64,000 bases of DNA. Origin: a virus. The notes beneath the pieces are model-generated. The model ran no database searches. It saw nothing but the letters and a program-made list of their open reading frames with translations, and was not told where the DNA came from. Made by a program: the position numbers and the translations under genes. Positions 1-9,800 of this stretch are shown here, piece after piece (within the stretch, counting starts at the first letter, position 1; each line of letters begins with the position of its first letter). Where the stretch lies: the IMG/VR virus record IMGVR_UViG_3300042934_000980, positions 124,001-188,000 of that record. The stretch is one strand, 5' to 3'.

Positions 1-2182
1 CCCCCACCAGGAAACTTTCTTTCTTGGTGTACTTCTTAAAGTCGGGGTGTTCTTTGAGCAGCTCATCGATGTTGAAGTTCAAGGTGAGGTCACCCACCTG
101 GATAAAGCTGAACTTCTTGGCCAGGATGCTGTAGATGCGCGGGGAGACGTAGTCGGGGTTGTACCCAGAACCCAAACTGTAACTGAGGGTTGCCGGTACC
201 CCGTCTTTGGTTTCCCCACGGGCGCGGATCTGCTTGACCAACCAGAGGGAGTAGTCATCGACCACTTTCTGACTGCGGCTGATCATCAGCTTGCGGTCGT
301 AGTAGCTGGTCAAGGCCACCTTCACCGGGCTGATCTTGCGGATCGGCAGTTCCATGCGCTGCAGCTGCAAGTGCTGCTTAACCCCGTCCACGGTAAACGT
401 GGCATCCTTCTGCACCCGTGGCAGGCGAATCTCCGAGGTGCTTTGTGCCCCATTGACCGGATGACGCTGGAACTTGTACACGTCATAACTGCCTTCAACC
501 CCGTTGACCACCCGGTGTTCCAAGGCCGTCAGACAGATCCCGGCGTTCTGGATCCCGACAAACATACGAGCAATGTCTTTGTGCAGGAACTTCTCAGCGT
601 ACTCGCGCTTAAGCACTGCAGCGCGGCTGCGCAGCATGCTCTCATCCAACACGGTGATGAAGTTGCCTTCGATCTTACCGTCCAGGCTGTTGAGCTCTTC
701 AGGGGAGATGGTCATGAACTCGGCCAAGGTTTGACCGTTTTCCATTTCAATCTGCTGATAGCTCATGGCCTTGCGCATGAAGTGCTGCTGCTCGGCGACT
801 GTCAAGACGCCGTCACGGGCCCGCTCTTCCAAGGCCAGCTGCACGCCGCTTTCCGGGGTCGGGAAGGCGTTGCGTTTAACCGTGATGTCGGCGGCGGTGG
901 TTTCAACCTCCAGCAGCTTATCGTCTACGGCGCTGGTCCAATCCCCAGCATCTTCAGGATCAGGTACGTTTGCCGCGTCTCCTTGTCCCGCGTCCAGGTG
1001 TTCGTGATGTCCCGGGTCACCTCGGAGAACATCAGCGAGGCTACCACCAGTGCCAGAATCACCCAGATGCTCAGGCGAGCGAGGAACTTGTCCTTCTTCT
1101 CCGTCACCGGATGCTCGTCTTTGCTTTTGCGCAGCTCCTGTCGATCCTGGAGCCACTTGGCCAGCTTCTTTTTCGTCGCCGGCTTCTCCTCTTCCATCAC
1201 TGCTCTCCTCGGCCAGCTCTTTCTCGGTGGCCACCATACCAGAGAGTGTCATCAAGGCCAGATAAAAACGCTTAGTTACGTTCAGACGTTTGGACGACGA
1301 CATGGGGTGGCTGCCGTCTTTGGGGTTGAGCTCATCAAGCCACTCTTGTAGAGTTTTGACGTTGATCACCAGCGCTTTACTGTTGGCGGTAAAGATCCAG
1401 TGCAAGTCTTCCCGAGCTTGTGGGGTGAGCTTGCCGAATTGACTGTGGGTATAGTCGCCCAGCAAGAAAGCCATCAGGTCCAGCAACCAGTAAGAGTTCT
1501 GTGCCTTGGTTACCCGAATAACCGGGTTAGAAGGAACTGGAAGGCCGTCTTTAAAGCTTCCCACAAACTTTTCATAGTCCACCATCAGGTCGTTGTAGCG
1601 AGGTAGGTTAAGCGGCAGTTCAATACGAACGTACTGCTTGCGTCGGTTGCTACGCTCAGCCTCAACGTTAATCCCCTCGATCAACATGTTGAGGCGGTTG
1701 TAGCTTTGCTCAAACGCCATGAACATGGCAGAGCGCTGCGCCCAGGTCTTTTCGGCCAAGGCGTAGTTCTTCACCACCAACACGTCGGCTTTGTTCCAGA
1801 CGGTGTTGATGTCTTTGGTCCAGTTGTAGGTGTAGTGGCTGGCCCGGTACGCTTGGATGGCTTTACGCGCATCAAAGGTCAGAAGCCGCCCGCTGCCCAA
1901 GACCGGTTGGAACTTGGTCTCAAACTGGATGAAGACATTGTCCGGGCAGTTGGCAATGAACGCCTCAGACGTTGAAGGACCCAAGTCTTCAGCTAACTTG
2001 GGTAGGTAGTGGATCAGGGACATCTTGGGCAGGATGATCTCACCAATCCCTGCAAAGTTAGGGTCGGTCAGTTCCTGCCGTTTGCGTTGTACGAACAAGC
2101 GGTGAAACGATGCATACTGCGCCAGGACTTCAGCCCCTGTTACAGCATCCAGCTGGGCAAAGACACCCTGGGTTGGATACAT
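1..2182 (-). CDS. RNA polymerase beta-like subunit (N-terminal half), 3' end cut by window edge
   Basis: An uninterrupted reading frame of 727 codons runs from the ATG at 2182 to the left edge, so the C-terminus is missing. The part before about 950 contains polymerase beta-like stretches such as FTVDGVKQHLQLQRMELPI, followed by SYYDRKLMISRSQK. The gene starts 5 bases after the stop of the beta'-like gene (2188-3807), with GGAG/AAGGG before the start. In phiKZ, as I recall, the virion polymerase genes 178 and 180 lie in this order beside the giant virion protein gene 181, so I infer the N-terminal half of the injected virion polymerase beta subunit. Odd: between about 1200 and 925 the frame encodes a Gly/Asp/Glu-rich linker using AGA, CGA and GGA codons that are rare elsewhere, and another frame looks coding there. 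Identification rests on synteny and weak motifs. Confidence 0.6.
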   Translation of the reverse strand, partial: MYPTQGVFAQLDAVTGAEVLAQYASFHRLFVQRKRQELTDPNFAGIGEIILPKMSLIHYLPKLAEDLGPSTSEAFIANCPDNVFIQFETKFQPVLGSGRLLTFDARKAIQAYRASHYTYNWTKDINTVWNKADVLVVKNYALAEKTWAQRSAMFMAFEQSYNRLNMLIEGINVEAERSNRRKQYVRIELPLNLPRYNDLMVDYEKFVGSFKDGLPVPSNPVIRVTKAQNSYWLLDLMAFLLGDYTHSQFGKLTPQAREDLHWIFTANSKALVINVKTLQEWLDELNPKDGSHPMSSSKRLNVTKRFYLALMTLSGMVATEKELAEESSDGRGEAGDEKEAGQVAPGSTGAAQKQRRASGDGEEGQVPRSPEHLGDSGTGGSLADVLRGDPGHHEHLDAGQGDAANVPDPEDAGDWTSAVDDKLLEVETTAADITVKRNAFPTPESGVQLALEERARDGVLTVAEQQHFMRKAMSYQQIEMENGQTLAEFMTISPEELNSLDGKIEGNFITVLDESMLRSRAAVLKREYAEKFLHKDIARMFVGIQNAGICLTALEHRVVNGVEGSYDVYKFQRHPVNGAQSTSEIRLPRVQKDATFTVDGVKQHLQLQRMELPIRKISPVKVALTSYYDRKLMISRSQKVVDDYSLWLVKQIRARGETKDGVPATLSYSLGSGYNPDYVSPRIYSILAKKFSFIQVGDLTLNFNIDELLKEHPDFKKYTKKESFLVG
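925..1197 (-). CDS. Candidate nested gene: small single-pass membrane protein
   Basis: This 90-codon frame lies entirely inside the RNA polymerase beta-like gene in a different frame. The ATG at 1197 (a GTG lies just before it) is preceded by GAGGAG at 1205-1210 with a 7-base gap, an excellent ribosome binding site. The product begins with a charged Lys/Glu-rich segment, then a hydrophobic helix at about residues 41-58 (SIWVILALVVASLMF), then a charged tail. Its codons are mostly G/C-ending like the surrounding phage genes. The overlapping polymerase frame uses unusual codons here. There is no stop closing the upstream half of the polymerase frame and no obvious start for the lower half, so both frames seem to be read. 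The alternative is an assembly error pair or a chance open frame. Confidence 0.5.
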   Translation of the reverse strand: MEEEKPATKKKLAKWLQDRQELRKSKDEHPVTEKKDKFLARLSIWVILALVVASLMFSEVTRDITNTWTRDKETRQTYLILKMLGIGPAP

Positions 2183-2187
2183 ACCCT

Positions 2188-3807
2188 TTACTCCTCAAGA
2201 CCACTGGTCGCAGCCTTCAACATAAACAAGATAGGTTCGTTGACAGGGTCGTAGAGAAACCGTCCGCTGCCACTGATGTAGTATTCACGTTTACCAAACA
2301 GGTCGCGTACTTCAGCCTTACTGTCTTCACTGCACACGCTGTTGCTGTTGAGCTGGTCGCCGTCGTGGTCAGAGTCATAGCCTGATTCACGGGTAGGGTC
2401 GACACTCATGGCGTCAAAGTAGTCCGGTGACGCGGAGCGGTGCGGGAAGCGTTTGCAGGTTTCCAGCTCGTCCCAGTCAGGCGCCGAACGCACCACCCGA
2501 GGTTTGGCCCCGGTAATGGTCAGCAGGTTGATCTGGGCCGGTACAATCGAACCGATACCAATAATCGGGTAACGTGTTTGCTGGGTTAACTGATCACTGA
2601 TGGCCGCTTGGCAGGAGAGGTAGAACAGCTCCATGTAGGTGATGCCCTTGACCAACTTCTTGTCCTTACCTTCAGGCAAGTCGTTGATGTCGTGCAACAC
2701 CGCCACTTCTTCACCGTCATCGTAGACCATGGCCAGGTAATGCCCTTCAATCAAAATCTCCTTGTTGCGCAAGTGCACGTTGGAGAACCCGTTAAAGAGT
2801 TTGTTCAAGCCGGTAAAGCTGGTCCACTTCTCAACCGTCTGCGCTGAGACTTCCACGTACTCGTATTCACGCGTCTTGGTGTTCACAAGCTTGGCGGTCT
2901 GCGAGCCTGGGGTAAACACGTTGGCCAGGTACTTGGTCATCAGGGCGTGAGCTGCCACGTACTGAAAGTTCAGCAGCGCTTGGTACAGCCCGATGTCGGT
3001 GGAGTTGGGGTTCACCCCGTTGCTGATAAACAGGTTGGGACGTGACACCTTACGTGCAGTAATCACGTTACGGGTACCGCCTACCACGCCGCGGGTCGAG
3101 ACCCGGCGCTGCATGATCCCGCCCTTGCCTTCTTGCAGGTTAAAGATAAAGGCATCGATCTCGTTAAAGCTGTTCTGCAAGCCCCAGCGCACGTTGTCGT
3201 ACAGCGGGTTTTCCGCGTCACGCGCATTGCCCAAGCTGATCACGCGGGTGCGGAACATAAGCTTGCGGTACAACTCGGTGATCTCAGGTTCAGTGGGGGT
3301 GCCGTTGGGCTCAAACTGAATGTCCCGGATACCCGCCGGTATCACCAACACCTTGCTGCTCAGTGACACCTGTTTAAAGTCGGTGACCAACTTGGCCCGC
3401 TGCTTGCGCTTGTAGGAATCGGTGGTGCTGGCCATCAACAAGGTGAAGTGGCGGATAAAGAAACTGAAGCCGGTTTCGCCATCCAAGATGTTGGATTTTA
3501 TGAAATCTTTAGCCTCCGAATCCCAAACCGCGTATTCCGTTCCCTTGAGAATGCCCAGGTACAGCGATTTGATTTGCGTCAGGGCTTTAAAGTAGGTTGG
3601 GTTAAAGAGCTCAAGCTTGGTGTCAATGTACGCTTCTGTTCTGTCGCGCTCTTTACTGCCCAGCTTACCGAATATCTCCAGGGAGTAGAGCCCGTCGTCG
3701 TTCAGGTTTTGGGTCATCCCTTCAAAGGCGTCAGTGGACGTCACTTCTTTGAAGACACCCGGAACGATAGACTTGGGGTCTAACAGTTTAAGGTTTGTGG
3801 GTTTCAT
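2188..3807 (-). CDS. RNA polymerase beta'-like subunit, N-terminal half with catalytic Mg site
   Basis: A 539-residue protein. Near its C-terminus it carries DSDHDGDQL at residues 478-486, matching the NADFDGDQM metal-binding signature of multisubunit RNA polymerase beta' (Asp480, Asp482, Asp484). Only about 55 residues follow the motif, so the subunit is split just after the active site, as in phiKZ-type phages where beta' is made of two polypeptides. It starts 27 bases from the divergent giant virion protein gene and is followed after 5 bases by the beta-like gene. From phiKZ synteny I infer the virion-packaged enzyme (gp180-like) rather than the non-virion one. The remaining subunits are not in this window. 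Confidence 0.85.
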   Translation of the reverse strand: MKPTNLKLLDPKSIVPGVFKEVTSTDAFEGMTQNLNDDGLYSLEIFGKLGSKERDRTEAYIDTKLELFNPTYFKALTQIKSLYLGILKGTEYAVWDSEAKDFIKSNILDGETGFSFFIRHFTLLMASTTDSYKRKQRAKLVTDFKQVSLSSKVLVIPAGIRDIQFEPNGTPTEPEITELYRKLMFRTRVISLGNARDAENPLYDNVRWGLQNSFNEIDAFIFNLQEGKGGIMQRRVSTRGVVGGTRNVITARKVSRPNLFISNGVNPNSTDIGLYQALLNFQYVAAHALMTKYLANVFTPGSQTAKLVNTKTREYEYVEVSAQTVEKWTSFTGLNKLFNGFSNVHLRNKEILIEGHYLAMVYDDGEEVAVLHDINDLPEGKDKKLVKGITYMELFYLSCQAAISDQLTQQTRYPIIGIGSIVPAQINLLTITGAKPRVVRSAPDWDELETCKRFPHRSASPDYFDAMSVDPTRESGYDSDHDGDQLNSNSVCSEDSKAEVRDLFGKREYYISGSGRFLYDPVNEPILFMLKAATSGLEE

Positions 3808-3834
3808 TCAAATTTACCCTTAGTAGGAGTTAGC

Positions 3835-6800
3835 ATGGCTGCTAATGATGATTTTGATGCGGGTTGGGGCGACGATCCCTTTTCGGGAGACATGGATTTC
3901 GACATGGATTTCGATTCGCCCTCGAAAAAAGGTTTTCTTCGTTCGTTCGCCAGTGGCTTTCTAAGCGGTATCACCAGCAAAACAATCGGTGACACTGACG
4001 CCCGCATCAACACGCTGAAGATGGTTCTGCCACGCACCTACACCGGTGCCTTCAGTACACTGACAATGTTGAATCAACGCCGCCGTGAGGTCTTGGACGA
4101 GATCAAGGGCGGTACCTTCGAGTCTGTCAAAGACTTGCAATATTTGGCCGGCCGCGCGGCGACTAAACTGCGCAAGACAGGTCCTAATAGAATCGCCGAC
4201 AGCTTTCAGAACTTCAGTCAAAACGACTTTTCGGACTGGGAGAAAAAGGATTACAGCGGAGGTGACTCAGGCCCAAGCCTGCAAGAGACCACCGATGAGG
4301 ACGTAGCCTCAGCACTGGCTAACAACCAAGGCGACGCCACCCTGCAACGCGATGCGATGGTAGGGGTCGGTGAAGCGGTTACCGGGATGATGGCTGAGGT
4401 GGGGGGTCGTACCCTCGGTCAGCTGAGCGCCATGAACCTGACCGGTGCCCGCACCAATCAGCTGCTGGAACAGATCATTGATCACCAGCGCCGGGTGCAA
4501 GCGCGTAACGACGCCATGAAGCTGAACATCATGACCCGTTCGTTCTTGACCGATGCCAAGTTCTACAAGTTCATGGAAGCGTCTAACCACCGCATGATCC
4601 AGGAACTTAAAGGCATCAGCGAGTGGAGCAAGAAGTCGGACTATGAGAAAACCACTCACAGTCAGGCCATGCGTAAAAGCATTCGCGACTCGGTGTTCAA
4701 CACCACCAAGAGTAAACTGGGTGGGATTGCCAGCTTTGTTAACGAGAAGTTTGGTAAAGGGGCCCGCACCGACTTCAGCGACAGCTTAGGCGAGATCACA
4801 GGCGCGCTGCGCATGGCGTCTGAGATGACCGAAGGCGCTGAGATCAACCTAGGTGACATGATCGGTAATGCCGCAGCCGGCTTGTTTATCAACAACCTGC
4901 CCAAGCTTGGGAAAACAGCGGCAGCGCAGCGGTACTTGGCCAAGTTCAAAGCCCAGTTCCCCAAGTTCTCCAAATGGGCGGACGATGCCTACATTCGCAT
5001 TACCGACCTAGGTAACGTAGCCACGTACAACCTGGGCAACATGGAAGGCACGGTCAACACCCTGCGCCGTCACTACAAGGGAAGCTTTAATAACGACGAA
5101 CCGGACAGCTACGATGAGTACCTGGCCACCCTGCCTGCCGGTCAAGCCCCGCTGAGCAAAGTGGAATGGACTGTCCTGCACAACGTGCGCAAAGCCAGCA
5201 ACAAAGCCATCAATGGATTGATGGAGTCGATGAGCACCTCTCAAGGCTCACGCTTTAACCTGACCCGGCGTACGCTGGATGACGGGCAAGAACAGCAGCT
5301 GTGGAACCGTCGCTCTGACCGGACCCTCAACGAAGTTCTGCCGCAATGGCTCAGTCAGATTCATTTGTCGATCGAGAAGTTTCGTACCGGCAATGACGAT
5401 CTGCGGGCGATGACCTACGACTACACCAAAGCCAAGTTCATCGGGCATGATCAGAAAGCGGCCAGCACCCTTAATCAGGTGTTTGATAAACGTCAGTTCA
5501 GCAGCCAAGCTGAGATGGCCCGCAGGCTTGCCGAAGACATTGACACCGACGGTGCCCTGTCAGAAGAAGCCAAGCGTGCTTTGGCGTACCGGTTGGCGCG
5601 TGATACGGATGCGGACATGGGCTTTAGCCCGTACAACTACCTCAAAGGGGAGAACGACGGACTGCCGCCTGCGGTTGCAGCTGAAATCCGAGACTTGATG
5701 AAACGGGAATTCGGGTTGACCGATGACCACATCAAAGAGTTCTTCGATGACGCTAACCCTGCCAAGATGACCAAGGCACTGACTTACCTGCCCACGGAGA
5801 AGGGTCGGGAGAAAGCGGCTAACATCTTCTCCTCGGCGCAAAGCTTGGGTGCGTTTATTCCAGACATCGCCAACCGTCTGGATGTGCTTAAGTCAAGCGG
5901 GTACTACGACGCGTTAAAAGGCACCGGGATCATCAAAGATGAAAACGGCACTGATGTGGTGGATTCGGAGCTGTTCTGGAAAACCCTGCAAGATTACATC
6001 GCAGACCCCAAACGCAGCACCGCCCCTATGCCTGCTGATGCAGCGCCTGGCCCGAGCCGTCCATTCGGCGGTCCGCCGCAACCGTTCCCGCCCTTCCCTC
6101 CGATGCCTACGCCGCCTCCGGCACCGCCTTCGACGGTGAGTGTTCAGTTCCCGGACGTGATGAAGGTTAAAGGGGTGGACAAGATCGTCAGCATGATGGA
6201 GCTGATGACCAAGGAGATTGACAAACGCGGTAAACGGCGGAACGGTCCTACCCCGCCACCGCAACCGTTGGATCCCAAAGACTACACCAACGTGCTGACA
6301 GAGATCCGGGATGATCTGGCGTACTTGACGTACTTGGAGGACATCAAGAAAGACACCGGGCACCTGTTGGGGATTAAGGAAAGCATTGACCTGTTGGGTC
6401 GTGGCTTTGCGCAGGGTGCACGCGGGCCTGAGGTGCCACCTACGGACCTTAAGCCGGTCACCGATGGCTTGGATGCGGTGAAGGCCAACCTACTCACCCT
6501 GATCGATCTGGCGGGGACTCGCAACGAGACCTTGGACAAGATCCTGCTGCGCCAGCCGCCTGAGGGCAAGCCCACCTCTGAAAGCGATGAGCAAATCATC
6601 GACCAAGAAAAGCGGGGGCTCTTGGACCGCCTAAAACAAACCAACTTCCGCGACATGTTCAATGGAAGTGTCGACAAGATCTTGGACAACCAACCGCTGG
6701 TACTGGGTGGGTTGCTGGGTGGTTTGGCAGGGCTTGCGGTCTACAACCCTAAAGGGGCTGCGTTGATTGCAGGGGGTGCGGCAGCAGCTACCGCCTACGG

Positions 6801-9800
6801 CAAACTGCGCAGCATGACCGCCGCACGGCGCGCCAAGGCCACTGAGGACTTGTACGAAGAAGGCTCGGACGTACCGATTCTGGAATCGTTCAAGCTGCAG
6901 CGCGGTGATTACTTGGACATGGCCACGGGGGTGATCTTAACCAGCTGGGAGGGGATCACAGGCAGCGTCAAGGACATCACCAACGGCACCATCATCGGGG
7001 GTCGTAAGCTTGCCAAGAAACTGTTCAACGCTGAGAACAAGGAAGTGTTCCTCTCAGGGCTGAACAAGCTGCGTGAAGGGTTGATTAAAGCCTTCCGCTG
7101 GCTCGACCCACTGAACCGTTTGACGGGGGTCAAGAACAAGCTGGTGAACCGCTTCTACCAGATGGATGTGTACAAGGAAGGGGCTGACTCGCCGACCTTG
7201 GTGGGTAAACGCTTTGCTACCGGGGCATACTGGAAACGCACTGAAGCAGGCGAGCTGGAACAGATCAACGGTTGGAACGAGATCAACGGTCCTGTCTACG
7301 ACGCCGAAGGTAATGTGTTGATTACCCAAGAAGAGTACGACATGGGGCTTAAGACCTCGATGGGGGCGAGCGTCAATAAACTGCAGGCGGCCAGCGCCAC
7401 CGCAGGACGCTTTGGCTTGGACTTCTTGCGCAAGATCAAGGACAAGGTCAACCCGTTGGCACAAGACGGTCTGGACAAGGCTAAGAGCGCCTTTAAAGCA
7501 GACTACACCCCAGTGATCAGTTCGGTGGATCGTATCTATCACCTGCTGCTCAAGCATTGGGGGTACAAAGCGGAGGAGGAATCTGAAGTCCTGCCCGATC
7601 CAGCCCCGCCGTCGGTGGACGACAAACCTGCCGATGCACCGGCTCCCGCTGAAGAAGCGCCAGCCCCAGGGGATGTTCCAGTCCTGCCCCGCAAACCCAA
7701 CATCGGGCCTAAAGGCAAGATGCAGGAAACCATCGAAGCGATCGGGGATAAGCTCACCGGCAAAACCCCAGAGGGTCGCTTGAACTCCCTGCAAGACCGT
7801 GCAGCGAAAGCTGAGGAGAAGAAGGACAACACGGTCAAGGACTCGATCATCCACATTGCGCAAAGCTTTGGCTTTGGTAATAAGGACGAGGGGGAGAAGA
7901 AAAAGAAATCGGGGTTGTTTGGGATGCTGCTGTCGGGCATCGGGATGATGACCAAAGGGATTTGGGGGTTGAGCACGTTCTTTACCCGCACGATCTTCAA
8001 AGGTCTGGGCACCCTGTTTAACTTTGCAGGGATGGGGCTTAAAGTCCTGCCGGCCATTGGCACCGGGATTGCGGCGTTGGCGAAGGGGATGTTGACCTTG
8101 CTTAAAACGCGCAGCTTAACCCAAGCCGGGGGCGCCACGATAGACTCTATCCGTAACCGCCGCAGACGACCACGTCCAGGCGATCCAGAGGTAGGTCCAC
8201 CCCGTCCACGTCCGCCGCGCAACAACTTTGCCACCGGGGCGAAGATCATGGGGGCAGGGATGGCGGTGGGGTTAGCGTCGGATGCCTTGCTGGCTACAGG
8301 CGCTGTGGATGAAGGGTCGGTCACCGATAAAGTGCTAGGTGTGGTAGAAACCGCAGGCACCGTAGCAGGTGGGGTGCAGATGGCAGGTGCTGCTGCCAGT
8401 GCATTGGGCTTTAACGTAGCCGGTTGGACAGCTGCCGCAACCGCAGCTGCAGGAACCGTGGGGACAACCCTTGCCGGGTGGGGAGGCGCTGCAATGGCTG
8501 CCGCCGCACCGCTGCTGTTTAACCCTGTGACTTTGGGGATTGCAGCGGTGGGTCTGGCAGGGTATGGCATCTACAAGTTTGTGACCCGTGGTGAAGGGAA
8601 ACAACTGGAGCTTCGGATGGTGCAGTACGGTGTCGCTGACACTGACAGTGATCTTGCCAAGAAGCTTCTGAAAGCTGAAGAGATGCTCACCCCGTTTGTG
8701 GTGATTGGTAACGGCCGGGCTTCCTTGTCGAAGAACGCCCCGATCCAAGAGGTGATGAAGATGTTTGTCACCGACCCACAAAACCAGAAAGAGCTGGGGG
8801 ATGTCTTTACCTGGTTCAATGGTCGGGTTAAGCCTGTGATGTTGACTTACCTGGCATGCCTTGATGTGGTGAAGATCAAGTCGTTGAAAGAATACGACGA
8901 GTCGAAAAGCCAAGACGTCTACAAGGTGGCCAAGCAGGTTAACGAAGCCTTGAACGGGATGCAACCTTACCCGTACTCGATCGTCGCTAAGGTGGACGCT
9001 GACATTAAGTTGCTCGGCGAGAAGGCCACCAAGATCCGTTGCATGACCCTGCTTGAAGAGCTCAAAAGCTACATCGACCGCAAGACCGATGACGATGATC
9101 TGAAAGGCGTGGAAACCTTGGCTTTCAGAAACACCGAGGGCTTGCAGAAAGAGAAGGCGGAACTCCAAGCCAAGCTTAACCAACCCGGTTCGTTTGGCAA
9201 GGGGTCTGAGGCTCGGGATAAACGGGAAGCTGCGCGGGTGCGGCTGGGTCAAGTTGACGAAGAGTTGCGCCGCCTGAACACCACCTACAAGGCCGGTGAA
9301 GTGGTGCAGCAGGTGTACGTCAGCGACTTGCTGCCGGAAAACAAAGCCATGGACTTGCTCACTGCAATCCGGGTGGCGTGCTACGGTAACGAGGAAGACT
9401 TGGCGTGGCGAGTGGAGGCGGTGCTTAAGCTTGAGCGCTATTGCGAACAGTTCTTCCGGGTCACCGGGGATAACGTGGAGTTCACCGGGCAAATTGGGGA
9501 CCTCTTCAACCTGTTCAAAGACAGCTTCCGCTTGGACAAGGGTGATGCCGATGACTGGTGCCTGTGGTTCCGTGACCGCTTCTTGCCGGTGATGAGCAAC
9601 TACGTGAAAGGCTGTAACAACTACCGCCGGGGTCGCCCTGGTGTAGTCTGGAAAACCCTGACCGCAACGGCTCGGTATGAGATCGCTAAACAGCTGATCG
9701 AAACACGCACCAACATCCCGGGCAGCAAGATGGATTACCCGGTGTGGAACGTACGTGTGGCACCGTTTAAGGATGCCGTGTCACCGGCCAAACCTGATAA

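Noticed and set aside
47-1351. 434-codon plus-strand open frame
   Set aside because: It runs antisense to the RNA polymerase beta-like frame, has His/Val-rich shadow composition and no ribosome site; the minus-strand frame shows polymerase-like segments.
7539-9492. Two long minus-strand open frames
   Set aside because: Antisense to the giant virion protein, which has clear hydrolase domains and continuous coding.
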